A stretch of 64,000 nucleotides of DNA from Epiperipatus broadwayi (GCA_028023455.1 JAQFVV010000281.1:932001-996000), one strand, 5' to 3'. Counted from the stretch's first letter, positions 47,796 through 59,684 are shown. Notes: generated from the sequence alone by a model not told the origin. Numbers and translations are program-made.

Positions 47796-50700
47796 TGTTC
47801 AGAGGCAAAACAGCTTTTGTAAGCATACAAATGGTGATCATGTGATGTTTAATACTGGAGTGGTTAATTACTTTCAGACATTTTCCAAAAATGAATATTA
47901 ATTACTCTGTCTATGCTTGAAAAATAAATGATTAATATTATCAAATTAATATTTTCTTAATTTTAATAATGCAAAATTTAAATTATCTTTACATAAAATA
48001 AACTCTTTATTTAATATTGGAATTTAACACTTACATTTTATAATATACATTATTATAACTATTCATTTTAGAAACTTTTTAATGGAGTGTATATGATTAA
48101 AAAATAACATTTATTATTTATAATTAACACTTGGCGTGTATTAAGAAATAAATTTAATTTATTACTTGATGAATATGTGTACACATGATTATTAACACAC
48201 ATCTCATCTCTGATTTATTTTATCATTAATTAAATGATTTTAAAACAAGAAATAAACAGCAACTTTTTATTTGATTATTAATAATTATAAATATATCAAT
48301 TTTTAATAATTATAACTACTGATTAAAACTATCTTACATGATTTTAACTACTATTCATTTTTTATTGTTAAAAAACAGCACAATTTATATTTCAAATTTA
48401 TAACTTAGATAAATTATATCTATTTAAAGAAAATTACCTCAAATTTAGCATTAAAGAAACAATATATTTTAAATTCTTCTACAAATTAATCATTATATAA
48501 AATTTAATGTTTTTTTTATCAGAATTGATCATTAATTACAACTATATAATGATGTAGGTTACAAGATATATATATATATTATAATCTACATCATTATATA
48601 TATATATATATATTATAACTATCGAAATGAAAGTGAAGATCAAATCTAACCGCAAAAACAATATCTGCAACTACCAGGGTGCCATCTAGGCATTTGAGCC
48701 TAGAAAAATTTATAGAGTAGGCAGATACGCGCTGTTAAGATTCCACTTTATTTAAATATTCCGATCGTTAGCCCAAGTCACTAGCTCAGCGGAGACGCAG
48801 AGATAAAAATCTATATCTTAATTTATATCTTAAATATCAATAAATAAAAGCCACTGCCAGAAATTAACACATAAAAATATTTATTTACGCACATATAAAA
48901 TAACATTTAAATTTTGAGGAATAAATTCAACATTTTAGATTTTTCTATTAATCTTTTAATTTTACATTTAACTAAGTTTCAATGAGTTTAATATTTTATT
49001 TAAATAGTCAAGTATGAATAGACTACATAGATCTGCATTTGAAAAGAAAATATTCTTCCCTGATTTAACCTTAGGCAACAAATTTCGCAATCAACTGGCG
49101 CCAATCCATCTGATACATTCATGTATTCAATGTAGCATGATACGACAACACAAAATACTATACTGTCAGGAATGGACATCTGAACAGTAAGTAGAATTAG
49201 AGAAGACATTGACTCTCCACAACAGGAATGTTACATCTGTTGGCAAGTAGAACAATAAACAAAAAACTCCATAGGAAGGGACTGCGGTCTTCTGCCGACT
49301 TACAAACCCATCCATAGGCAAACAGAAGGTGTGTGGCATATATATGCAATCCTGCCTGAAGCAGATCTCATACTACATCTACTAATTACACAAATATATC
49401 CAATCCATTGAGCCAATTCAACTACGAAACGAATAACCTAAGATTACCCTCTCTTAATATAACTTTACAAAACTATATAGCCATTCATGCCTGACTTAAA
49501 TTTAACATTTAGATATGTTTGCACAAATACATTTTATAAAATTTGTTTTAAAATGTTGAGTACAGATCAGCTGCACAGATTCCATGGTCAAAAACATTCC
49601 AAATTCAACACCACCGATCAAAATACAAAGTCATCGATAAACATCTCTTGCATAGGGAATATACAAATTCCATTAGCATTCATCGTAAGATGCTTGCAGT
49701 GATATTGTTGACATATATTCTAATCGAATGTTAAAACCACAACATTATCAACCACTAACGAATCTATGCAACGTCTATACCCAACCTTAAATTCCCTCAT
49801 TTAAAATTTAAACAACAAATAATTTATACAATAAGAGAAAAAAAAATGGAAATGATTTTTATCAATCAGAAAACATATAAAATTAAACATTATTAATTGA
49901 TTTTAAACTTAAAAGTCAGATAGAAGTTCATAAGCTTGAACGAAAGTTCTTAATTATTTTTCAATTTAGAGTTCATGTCAATATAGCTTACGGTAGAAGA
50001 GTCCAGGTTTCTGCTTTTAATTCCCGTGACGCCTCCATTGGAAGATAATGTTCTGGAGATGGCAATAGCTGGTTTAAGGTATCACAGTCTTTTCATTTTT
50101 CCTTTTTAAATAGAGAGTGTGGTATGTGCGTCCTACCACCTCTCAAACACACCATGCTGGAACTGTCAGAAAAAACAGTATTTTCTTTTTTATATTAATC
50201 TCAATCAACAAAACGTCACTAATCCAAATTTTCGTTTGGGTCCGGGCTGAGGCTTAGTGCTTCCATTGGTCAAGCTAATTTCTCTTTTCTTCTTATCTAT
50301 CTTTCATCAGATCATTTTAATTATACAAGAGCCCAAGGCTAGTTTGGTTTTCGATAATTCATAAACAATCATTTCCATTTACAGATTACATTAATTAATA
50401 CCTGTTTTTATTTTTAAATAATTGTACTTTTTTTTTTATATAAAAAAGTACGTTCAAATACTTATGTATTTGTTTTTTAAAAAAAAAAAATTTTTAAAGT
50501 TTGGCATCTGTTTGAATGTATATGCGTTTAACAAACATTTTAATTTTAGCGTTTAGTTTTTTACTTTTATTTGCGAACTTTTAAGTTTTTATTTTAAATT
50601 AATGTAACGACATATTTATATATCGTTACAATATATATATAGTTGACAATGACAATTTCTATGATCTTTTAATGTATCAATTATTTTAATCATTTTTTTC

Positions 50701-51039
50701 ATCAGAAACTATTTCATTTCTAACAGAAAATATAAGTACATATAATTGAAGTATATACTGTCATAAATTTCATTAGTTATTAATAATAAAAAGTATACAT
50801 CTAATTTATTTATAGTATCTCAACATTACACAAGCTATTTATTTTGTTTACTTAAACATTATTTTAGTATCATTTTCCACAGATATATCTGTAATAGCAC
50901 ACCCCAATATATAGACTATATGCACTTTATAATATCATCACCAGCATCACCATTTTTAGAAATTAACTATTCATAAATGGTTGAAGGCCTCTATAAATCT
51001 TATGCAGTTTTTCTGACTCATCACTGTATGAATTTTTTA
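47796..51039. other. Unclassified stretch
   Basis: Mixed AT-rich and moderately GC-richer sequence (48600-49450 and 49950-50300 are less AT-rich). No exon with convincing splice sites or family match was found. A TGGCGCCAAT at 49096-49105, preceded by TCAAC, resembles an LTR-element primer-binding site, but no LTR or coding sequence accompanies it. A GTTACAA/(AT)n junction lies at 50626-50641. Confidence 0.35.
48543..48600. repeat. AT-centred palindrome
   Basis: ATAATGATGTAGGTTACAAG is followed by alternating AT and then by TATAATCTACATCATTAT, its near reverse complement. It resembles two facing termini of the GTTACAA type separated by a dinucleotide tract. Confidence 0.7.
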
Positions 51040-51740
51040 ATTATTTATTTTTGTAAGTCATGTATGATCATTTTCAAGGTTCTTTTACAAGTTGTTGTTT
51101 TTTAGTTTAGGATTTCAAATGTCCATGAAAATATTTTTATTTTGAACATCCCCAGCTAAGATAAATATGATCTTCTTGATACTTGTTTGTTCTCTCAACC
51201 ATGGGTTATGCTGTTGACTTATGCTTGTTACTCCTAACTTAAGTCTCTTCATATTTTTCGTCATCTGAAGTCCTTACATTAGTAATCACTTAAAGTCCAA
51301 AGTCTTAGATGCTGAATTACTAAAACATATCTATAAATGTCTTTTCCTTCAATGATAAGCAGGATTTTTAAAAATTGTTTTCTATATCAGAAATACTCTC
51401 TCAAATTTATATTTATTATTAAATACATCAGTGATGTTTTAAACTATATTAATCATTTGATTTAGGTATTTATATTTAACTTTTTTTATTTATTAGTATA
51501 TTTTTTTATTTTCTTATTATTCCAAAGCAATTAAATATTACTTTAATATTTTTAATATTTATCTTTAGTTCTATAATCTAGCTGTAATCTAATAGAAATT
51601 GTATTGTTTATGGAAGTTATGAAGGATTGTTTTCAATTCCAATGATAACAAATCCAAAATATAAATAACTTAACTAATTTTCTTGTATTTGTATTCTCTT
51701 CAATTTTCATTCTAATCAATAAAATATATTATTGAGTTAT
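51040..51740 (-). pseudogene. Old RTE-related LINE relic, RT C-terminal part
   Basis: At the nucleotide level 51190-51490 follows the 3' half of the RTE copies in order: TTGTTACTCC-AAC block, CATCTGAAGTC, an AAAACATAT-TATAAA stretch, ATTAATCATTTGATTTAGGTATTTATA matching the TGGCCAAGGTATTTGTA block. No frame is open for long. It is far more diverged than copies 1 and 2 and lies in the same orientation, so it is an older insertion of a related family. Confidence 0.5.
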
Positions 51741-51778
51741 ATATAGAGCTCACAAATAAGCTCTTAACAAACTTTGAA

Positions 51779-51840
51779 GAATATCCCCAACCCCAGACCA
51801 GTTTCTGCTACTGGCATTCTCTGTAAGGTTGGGGATATTC
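51779..51840 (-). ncRNA. Hammerhead-shaped hairpin, core mutated
   Basis: On the minus strand a long stem I (GAAUAUCCCCAACCUUA with UGGGGUUGGGGAUAUUC) encloses CAGAGAA, stem II UGC-CAGUA-GCA, GAAAC, UG and GUC. The layout and the GAAAC...GUC half match the array hammerheads, but CUGANGA has become CAGAGAA, which changes two invariant core bases, so it should not cleave. It lies 7 bp from the LTR that starts at 51848. Confidence 0.55.
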
Positions 51841-51847
51841 TGTGCTA

Positions 51848-52611
51848 TGTCCAGCAGTGACCCAGTTATAGCACACCTAGATTGCAAATTTAAAAAATGA
51901 CATTAATATAATCACAGGCAGCATGGCAATTTAAATTATTGTTACTTCATAATATTTAAATAGTTATTAAGAAATTGTCTTCTCACTTCAATATACAAAG
52001 TCATACATATATATTTGGAACAGTTTGAAGGCAGTTGATGTATAAGAGCCATGCAGTCCCAGAATATTAATTAAAATATAGAGAATAGTTCTTGGAGTGG
52101 CCAGATTGGCAAGGCTGATAGTAATTGCCAAAGGAAAAAACATATCTGTTCTTCAAGGGCTTCAACTAGCTAATATTTTTTTCCTTACTGGTAAATATCA
52201 CAACTCTTCATTTCCAATTTAAAATATTTAATTGGTTGGAGTCTAATGGTGCCATGTGGTAGTACCAATCTTATTACATTACAACCTGCATTTTTGTTTA
52301 ATAAATATATAATACAAGTTCTTATATATTTAATTAATTAAAGTTTTCTTTTTCCTGATAATTCTTATCAGGAATCCATTCCTTATTTTACAATGGCATT
52401 TAATTAAATTTGCTATAGCACTATTTGATATTAATTCAGAATTGCTGATCTTTAAATTAATTTTCCCTAATTAGTTCATAGCATTTTTATATGTCCATTG
52501 CATTTATACATGCACATACTTAATTTAAACTTTAACATTTTCACATCTTTTTCTGTTTTAATAAAAATACTCGTTTAATCAGATTTTATTAAAATATGTA
52601 TATTTAGCACA
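51848..52611 (-). repeat. 3' LTR, 764 bp
   Basis: Runs from TGTGCTAAATA (sense, next to the polypurine tract) to CTGGACA, with the expected TG...CA ends. About 160 bp at its 51848 end align with 54414-54575, with shared blocks such as GATTGCAAATT and CATAATATTTAAATAGTTATTA; I estimate roughly 80 percent identity by eye. Confidence 0.7.
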
Positions 52612-52622
52612 CCTCCCCCCAG
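52612..52622 (-). other. Polypurine tract
   Basis: Sense sequence CTGGGGGGAGG ends exactly where the 3' LTR begins with TGTG. This is the standard plus-strand primer position in LTR elements and fixes the element's orientation. Confidence 0.7.
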
Positions 52623-52675
52623 TTCAGTGATCAGAGGATTTTCATTTTCCACTCTTTGAATTAAGAGCATAGTAA

Positions 52676-53090
52676 CTAATGTTGATGGTGGTTTTTCCTC
52701 TCACACCTAGGGCATAATGGGGTGTTGGATTCTAATGCTGCAAAATTATGACCATTACGAGATTTTACTGAATTATTCCTGGTCTGTAGTTTTTCAATTT
52801 CTGCTTTCAATTTAATTTCAAAAGTAAACTTACCACTATTCTTCCATAGTTGATTAATATGCTTGCAAAGTACTTTTCCATTCACCATCTAGATGGTAAC
52901 AACTTGATTTCTCAGGTGATGTACTACTTCTCCATTGGTCCATGTTTTATCTTGATTATTTTTAATCCAAACATGGTCATTAGGTAAAAATTTATTTATG
53001 ATATCTGTGGGTTGTTAGACATCCTCAGTTTTCATGCGATGCTAGTTTTTACCCTGATGATTGTAGTGCACATATTTGTCCTTAATTTTT
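52676..53090 (-). pseudogene. Gypsy-like integrase C-terminal segment
   Basis: Translated on the minus strand: DKYVHYNHQGKN, then PNDHVWIKNN, TWTNGEVVHHLRNQVVTI, a stop, and VNGKVLCKHINQLWKN. This is the C-terminal integrase domain of Ty3/gypsy elements (basic linker, GD-VWV-N block, ...V--NG----RHINQL). It continues for 50 more residues including a CPRC. It has at least one stop and stands beside the protease, where the RT should be. Confidence 0.7.
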
Positions 53091-53099
53091 TACAATATG

Positions 53100-53390
53100 T
53101 AATTTAATTCCCAATTCTCTGAACCATTCATGGCTAATGAGAGAGTTTATCTTGCCATGGACTATGTATAACAGTAGTTTCGATTCTTGGCATTACTAGT
53201 CATGAAAGAAACCTGGATTTGGCCTCTAATGTTAATGGCATTACCATTTATATCATGAGTTTTGAAGGTTGGTTTTAATAACTTCCAGGGATGTGTCATG
53301 TCAGCCATGATGGTTTACCAGTCTGTAAAATAGATCAAGGATACTCCACTACCACTGTCTATTTCCATAAGAACAGATTTTCTGAAGATT
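53100..53390 (-). pseudogene. Gypsy-like aspartic protease
   Basis: The frame reads MEIDSGSGVSLIYFTDW with the catalytic DSG triad, then a stop, WKLLKPTFKTHDING and INIRGQIQVSF, typical of retropepsin strands, and ISHEWFRELGIKLHIV, the conserved segment where protease leads into RT. After it the sequence jumps to the integrase tail. Confidence 0.7.
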
Positions 53391-53554
53391 TTTAATGTCA
53401 CTTAAATTTTGTGATCCTGGTCATATGACACATTATTTATTAGAACTTTTCTTGAGTAGGTTTGTCTTTAGTAATGTGCTCCTGATAGTTTTTGCTTGTA
53501 TAATCAACAGATTTCTTTTTTCAACACATTTTCTCTAAATAGCTGTTTTTTTAC

Positions 53555-53650
53555 AGTTTCTGAATTGTTGATCTTTAAAAACACATTCGATGTACCTATG
53601 TCCTAGTTTCCTCCAGCATAAACACTTAATATAGCTTTGAATTTTCTACA
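53555..53650 (-). pseudogene. Gag zinc knuckle with a lost cysteine
   Basis: Sense translation KCLCWRKLGHRYIEC matches the nucleocapsid C-x2-C-x4-H-x4-C motif except that the second cysteine is tryptophan (TGG in place of TGT or TGC). Nucleic-acid binding by this knuckle would be lost. Confidence 0.65.
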
Positions 53651-53983
53651 TTGTGTTAACTTTCTGGGGTGAACTTCCTTCCATATTATCGACCTTAGCT
53701 ATTTTATAAGGATCATTGTCCATTAATGTGATGGCTTCAAATTCTTTTGCTTGCCTAGTCATGTGCTATTCCAAGTTTGAAAGCTTCCTTTTAGTTGATG
53801 TCACTATCTGCCAATAATTATTGTCTCAAGGTGTCACTGGTCATACGACATAGGAATTGTTCAAGAAGTGCTTCATCCAGGTATGATTTGTAGACACAGT
53901 TCTTGGCCAATTCACAAGGGCCATATCATATTCCTTAGGATGCTTGTTTTTTTCTTCAAGGCAGTTTCTAAAATGGAGTCTGG

Positions 53984-54250
53984 TCAGGTGATACATCTAG
54001 ATTCATGGAAGTTGAAGTACTCTGCTATTTTCTCTTTGAGCTGCAGAAATGTTAGTTCTTCCAGGGTTTTCGGTTCAACCAGTCTGTTACCAGTCTGAAT
54101 AATGCTTTTTCTTGCATAGCACAATAATGTTGCAGTTTTAATTTTGTCATTCTTTATTCTATTAATGACCAGGAGTGTCTCAATTTTTTGGACAAAGAGA
54201 GGCCATTCGCTTTCCCCTGTGATGTCAAATTCCAGTATTGCTGGCTGCAT
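53984..54250 (-). pseudogene. Gypsy-like gag N-terminal segment
   Basis: 88 codons from an ATG at 54250: FDITGESEWPLFVQKIETLL resembles the F-G---W--Y---- opening of gypsy capsids. NRIKNDKIKTATLLCYARKS and EELTFLQLKEKIAEYF continue the conserved helices. After a stop a shifted frame carries on with YDMALVNWPRTVSTNHTWMK, equivalent to the YV--LR-LA--C-F block. Confidence 0.7.
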
Positions 54251-54413
54251 TACAGTATATATAATTAATCACTTTAATTTTTTTTTGTTTATGAGAAACG
54301 AATAGTTTGCTTACATGAGTTAATTAAACTAGTAATTTTTCTTCTGCCCATCATGTAATCTAATGGGATATTCGACTGTTGGGATTTATTGACAATAATT
54401 GTACCAGTTTCTA

Positions 54414-54567
54414 TGTCCAGAAGTGATCAAGTTACAGCACAGCTGGATTGCAAATTAGAAAAAATGATATAAATATAGTCACAGTCAGCATGATAATTCA
54501 AATTATAGATACTCCATAATATTTAAATAGTTATTACAAAATTTTCTTCTCACTTCAATATACCGAG

Positions 54568-54575
<8 letters not shown>
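54414..54575 (-). repeat. 5' LTR remnant
   Basis: Pairs with the inner part of the 3' LTR and shares the CTGGACA end. It breaks off at an (AT)n tract (54570-54600) followed by a foldback element, so most of the LTR is lost or displaced. The sequence after it on the sense strand (TAGAAACTGGTACAATTAT) should hold the primer-binding site, but I cannot match it to a tRNA. Confidence 0.65.
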
Positions 54576-54604
<29 letters not shown>

Positions 54605-54701
54605 TAAGAGCATGCTATAACTCTAAACAAGCTTTTATTTTTTTTTATTATGACAAATGCTACTACAAGAGAAGGCATTCAAATCATCTTTATCTTAGAT
54701 T

Positions 54702-54757
54702 GTCCCCATACCCAGACCAGTTTCGATCTATGGGTCTCTTCAGTGAGGAGTTGGGAC
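54702..54757 (-). ncRNA. Type I hammerhead ribozyme, second family
   Basis: Minus strand: GUCCC, loop AAC, UCCUCA, core CUGAAGA (position 7 may vary), stem II GACC-CAUA-GAUC with G-C at 10.1-11.1 and one C-A mismatch, GAAAC, UG, GUC, then UGGGUAUGGGGAC. The opposite arm has GGUU in stem II, so the ancestral stem was GACC/GGUC, fully paired. The opposite arm also has UGGGGAUGGGGAC, which pairs fully with the stem I 5' side around its loop. The core is intact, but this copy has several stem mismatches. Confidence 0.65.
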
Positions 54758-54760
54758 ACT

Positions 54761-54796
54761 AGACCCATAGGTTGAAACCGGTCTGGGGATGGGGAC
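54761..54796 (+). ncRNA. Hammerhead 3' half in the right arm
   Basis: Plus strand: AGACC-CAUA-GGUU, GAAAC, CG, GUC, UGGGGAUGGGGAC. It lacks CUGANGA and the stem I 5' side on this strand, so it cannot cleave alone, but it records the ancestral stem sequences. Confidence 0.65.
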
Positions 54797-54961
54797 AATC
54801 TAAGATAAAGACGATTTGAATGCCTTCTCTTGTAGTAGCATTTATCATAATAAAAAAAAAATAAAAGCCTGTTTAGAGTTATAGCATGCTCTTAAGTTTA
54901 CATATTGGTAAATGCAAGCTACATATAAATCATGTGACACCTGACTCTTTATATATATATA

Positions 54962-57900
54962 TTGTAACCATGTGATATGTCACCTGTTTTTATTAAGGCA
55001 TTTTTAACAGTGCAGTATATAATACATAGTCACAAAATAAAATAAAAGATAAAACGAATAACCAGAGACATAAAACTATATCATTTAATATGTAGATAAA
55101 ATGGTCTCACTTAATAAGCAATATCTCATATATTTATAATTAAATAGTTCTCTAATAAAAGATATTAAAAAAATATAACTGCTATTCATATTTATTTAGT
55201 AAAGTGCATGTTTATAATGTAAATTTTTTTTATAAAAGTTAAAAGAAAGCTAGCTTAATGAACATTTAATTTTTAGTGTTGAAAATTTGTTGGGTTATTT
55301 AAATTTGAAGTGGATTATTAAAAGAAGCTTGCCTTAAATAAGATTAGTTTTACACTCTTAGATGTGTGTGCATGCATGGGTGTATATGTTGACTTTTTAG
55401 ATCTTTAATTTTATTTATTAAAATATTCAATTTATTTATTAACTTTTCAAAATAAAATAGATAATAAAACTTGGCAAATAAAATATTTAATATTCTAAAC
55501 TTCTGATTAAAAACAGCAATAAAAATATGAAAATCAATAAATTATTACAGTATTTTCTGTTTATTATTTTTATTTAAAAAAAAAAAACTTTATTCATGTT
55601 AAGTAGTTGATTTATTATAACTTGAAATTGAAACACATCATGCTGATACGTGATATTGTTTTTTTTTTTGATATTGGAGAAAAGAGCGCGGAACGGGAGG
55701 TGAATTGGGAGAGTTGGATCACGGAGGGTCCTAATAAGAAGAAAAAAAAAATAACTGTCTAACTTTTATTGTTTGGCTTTTTGTTTTTAAAACACATCAA
55801 TGAATTGCTGAACAAGAAATTAAGGTATCAGGTTTTTGTGCTTTCTTTAACTAAACGATCTAAAGTTCATAATAATGTGCCAAGATAATACTTTTAACTT
55901 AACATATAACTTTGGAAATTTTCAACAGATGAAAATCGTAATATTAACAGAGATCATATGGAAAATGATAAACAGTCATTTTATGCTAATAAATCACATT
56001 TTTAATGGTAGTAAATTTAAGACTAAGTTAAAAATAATAATAATAAAAATATTAAGACTGTTCAAAACTAAAATAATGTAAGTAAATATTCGATCTTAAT
56101 TATATATATATAAAAAACAAATGTCTAAATGATTAAAAAAAAACCTAAATAAATGGAATACTGCTTTCTGAAAATAAAAATTAAAAATTTGTTAATGAAA
56201 ACTGGCATATCATTTATTTATGGCGGAAATATTGCTGTATCATCTGCTTCTCCAGAAAGAGGGAAAACTTAATAAAATATTTTTTCAATGAAACCGTGGA
56301 TAACTACTAGAATTTAATAATAATTGTACAAAATTGTCATATTCAAACTAGCTAGTTAATATTAAATTGTGTCATATAATGGATCCATACCTGTTCTTGT
56401 TTAAAGTAGTATACCGTATTTGTGTGCTTGTCTACTATCATAGTGAATTTGTAGCTGCTTTGTTGTTGTTTTTTATGCAGAATAAATAAAAAAGTAAATA
56501 TATTGGTTTGAACAATACTAATGCGTCCATATTATTCCCATAACTAATGACGTAGGACTTTGCGCCGTAAATTATCTGCCTACTGTCAAGGAAACTTTAC
56601 TAAAGAACTGAATTTATCATCATCATCATTATTATTGTAATTTTTATTTTGTTTAAAAAAAAGGTAATATAATAGTTATATATTTTATGCTTTATTTTAC
56701 ATGTCAATGTATCTTACTGTACCATCTGAAATTGTCTCAAGGAGTTTACAATAAAGTGTGTAGAGATTTTTATTACACACGTAATTTTAAATATATTGGC
56801 AAAGGATTTAAATTTGCCTATTCTTTATAACTTGGGACAAATAATCATTACAGGTGTGTTTATCAGAAGTTTTAACAATTTTCTTAATATCATTCATAGC
56901 AAAAATTAGATTTTGAATTTGTCTGAGAACAAATTTATTTCATTAACCATTTAATTAATAATATTTATTGCATTAATATGTCCACTTAATTCCATAAATA
57001 TTTATAATGCTCATTGTTTGTGTGTGTATTCCTTTTCTTATGCAAATATTTACTATGCTATTTTAATGTGTTTATAGTCGTTTTGAGTAATACTTTCCTG
57101 TGGGTTTCGGATATTATTTAATGTGTGGATTTTAAGGATGGTCCAAGCTATTAATCTTTATCATTAGGGATAAATTTGTATCTTGCCATTGTGAGAAATA
57201 GTTAATCTTTATAGCTCTAGATTTATCAAGTAGTATACTATTTATGATGTTTATGGAATGGAAATGATCTCCCATTATTATATGTATTTGCCATGAGATG
57301 ACGATGTTCCAAAATATTTTATATAGCTTATTTAGTTAGATTCCATGGAGAGAATCATTTGTCTTTGGTGTGTTTTCTCTTTTCTTATGTAGTAAGACTG
57401 CGTCTTCACATACACTTATGCTTGATAGATAAGCATGGGAGCCAACATTATTATAGTCAGGTGTCTTGCTGTAAGGAATTTATTTAGTGATGTTGGCCCT
57501 CATGTGCTATTTAAAATACTAGATTGTCCACCACAGAAGGTGTAGATTATTGTATTTATAAATGTTATGGCAATGATAGCTAGTTATTGAAGTAGTAATT
57601 TTCAGTGCTTTGGTTGATCACAATAATATCCGTATTGTGCTACTGTGCTTTGCCAGTAGTATACAAGTAAATCCACAAGATTTAATAAGTTAATTCCTTA
57701 ACTTAAAGCATAGCATGATGGGAATACGCAGACACAATGCTATTTATAGAGGTCATATGGAGAAATTTGCCAAGGGGTTTGTAAGTTCCATAAATTTTAA
57801 CTTTAATATTATTATGTGGACTTTAAATAAGTTAACTAGCAACGTATGTGCGACTTGTGATGAATGCTTTGTATTTACCATTTAGTTTTAAAATTAATAT

Positions 57901-59684
57901 AGTGTGAAGCAGTTGTAATGTAATGATGACAGTTATCATCATCATATTAGCCAGCTAATTCAAAAGCAGCAATAAAATATCTTGAAGTTAATCTTCATAA
58001 TTTTGTTATATAATTTTAATAGTAAGATATCATAAAGGCGCTAAGATGTAAATATATAGGAAATGTTAAGTAGCTTATGGTAGCAAGCTAGCCAACTATT
58101 ATAACTATTATTTTCAAATTCATTAATTTTTGTTTAATGCCTTAGTTGAAGTAGAATAAATTGTGATTTCAAATAAATATTTAGCCAGAAATCATAATAA
58201 TTTATAATCATAAGTTTATTGTGCAATTTTGAAAACCAAGAAGTAATAGTTTTGACATAAAATGAATTTAAATTGTTAACTCCTCATAGTTAAATGGAAA
58301 GGATCTGGTAGCTGTGATATGTGTAAGCTGTGATTATATTAGTGTGCTGTAAATATTTTTTTTGTTTAAATGTAATAAATGTATTTTTAAAATTTATTAA
58401 AATTTAGTTTTTGAGTATTTTTCTGTGTCAAATTCTTCTCTTTGGTTCCACAAACCCACCAAATGAAATAAAATGTATATTTTTCAAATCAGATAATTAT
58501 TATTCTCAAGATCCAAAATCACTAATACTTGATATGAAACAGTGACATAAATAGTTTTTTTTTTTTATTAAAAATTTTAAATTGATAATTGTTCATTTAA
58601 GTCTTGCAATAGATGTATCCATCCATAATTCAGACTGCACATTATTAACCTATTATCAGAGATTAAAGATTGTAAATGAAGTATTTTATCTGTGTTGTTT
58701 AGGATAGGAGAGGGAAATGAAATGTACCCTTTCCCTTTTATTAGTTGAATACCATTCTAGGTAAAAGACTGTAAATATTTTGAATTTACTTACATGATTT
58801 TTTTTTATTAAATATTGGTTGAATAAAGTAAGCATTTCTTTGGTGATTTACGTGATTATTATTAGAATGTTAATCACATGCATTAACTCATAGGAAATGT
58901 ATGTTATTAAAGCTTGCTGGAATGTCATTTCTTTGTTTTGCAACACTATACCACTACTTTATTTGATAAAATACCAGAAACAAAACCCTGAGATTTTTAT
59001 TTTGCATTAGACAAAAGGCCCATTGCTGTTCGATCATATTAATGGATAATATTAAAGGTATAATAGAGTTTGTTAGTCATAAGAGTCTATTGGAAAACAT
59101 GTTGTGAAAGTGCTAGTATTTATAGCTCAGAGAGTTTGATTGAGATGAAGGTAGAGATGTACTTTATTCTGAATTATTTACTTGGGAAGGATTGAAGTTT
59201 TATCTCTTCCCAAAATTATATGCTTTATTTAGAGTAATTTAATTTATTAGAGTTAAGCTCTTCCTTGGTCTTAACTGTGTATCTCTGTAGCTAATTCTTT
59301 ATATGTAACCGACCACTGAGCTTAGTCTGTTCTATAATCCTGTAAGAGTCTCAACCCAACCCAGATATTGTGTAAAGATATGTGTCCAACAATCAGAACT
59401 TGTTAGAGTTTTGTTTGAAATATTTTTCGATAGGTTAGAGAGAAGGTCTCAACTTAAGAGAATAACTATGATTATTAGTTTCTTTTCATTTTTTTTTAGA
59501 GGTTACAAGAGGAACACCCAACTATAAGGCCATCGATGTACTTAACTATATGACACTATAAAATCAAGAGGTTACAAAGTGTACTTAGCTTGAACCACAT
59601 TTATAAGAGGTTACAAATGAATGCCCGGCTATAGGAGCTATCGATGTACTTAACTACATGATACTATTTTTTTAAAGGTTGCAA
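54962..59684 (+). mobile_element. Possible copy D of the TTGTAAC/(TA)n repeats
   Basis: Bounded by (AT)n then TTGTAACCATGTG on the left and AGGTTGCAA then (AT)n on the right, the same terminal pattern as copies A-C. Internal similarity is faint; the best is TATGTCCACTTAATT...CATTGTTTGTGTGTGTAT near 56980-57030 against CATGTCCACTTTTAAT...CATTGTTTATGTGTGTAT at 25818-25870 in A. The right end has two degenerate repeats of about 60 bp starting GAGGTTACAA (59500 and 59617) that share CTATAAGG and ATCGATGTACTTAACTA. No gene is recognisable in its 4.7 kb, and a plus-strand 68-codon frame at 55875 has no signature. Confidence 0.4.

Larger units (their letters stand above)
51848..54575 (-). mobile_element. 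Ty3/gypsy-like LTR element with central pol deleted
   Basis: Minus-strand order: 5' LTR remnant, gag, zinc knuckle, protease, then directly the integrase C-terminus, polypurine tract and 3' LTR. Reverse transcriptase, RNase H and the integrase core are missing, with the junction near 53090. LTRs are recognisable as a pair and end in ...CTGGACA on the sense strand. All reading frames have stops and shifts. The internal part is about 1.8 kb against the 4-5 kb usual for the group. Confidence 0.75.
54601..54899. mobile_element. 299-bp foldback element with hammerhead sequences
   Basis: Near-perfect palindrome: arms 54601-54736 and 54761-54899 (left end AACTTAAGAGCATGCTATAA and its complement at the right), with a spacer of about 24 bp. 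Each arm ends toward the centre in the 3' half of a hammerhead, and the spacer supplies one 5' half, so a complete motif exists on the minus strand only. It could have formed by head-to-head joining of two truncated copies of a hammerhead repeat, as in the 466-bp array. The left flank is (AT)n. Confidence 0.8.

Noticed and set aside
49096-49105. LTR retrotransposon at TGGCGCCAAT
   Set aside because: The ten-base match alone is weak. No LTR, polypurine tract or coding sequence lies around it.
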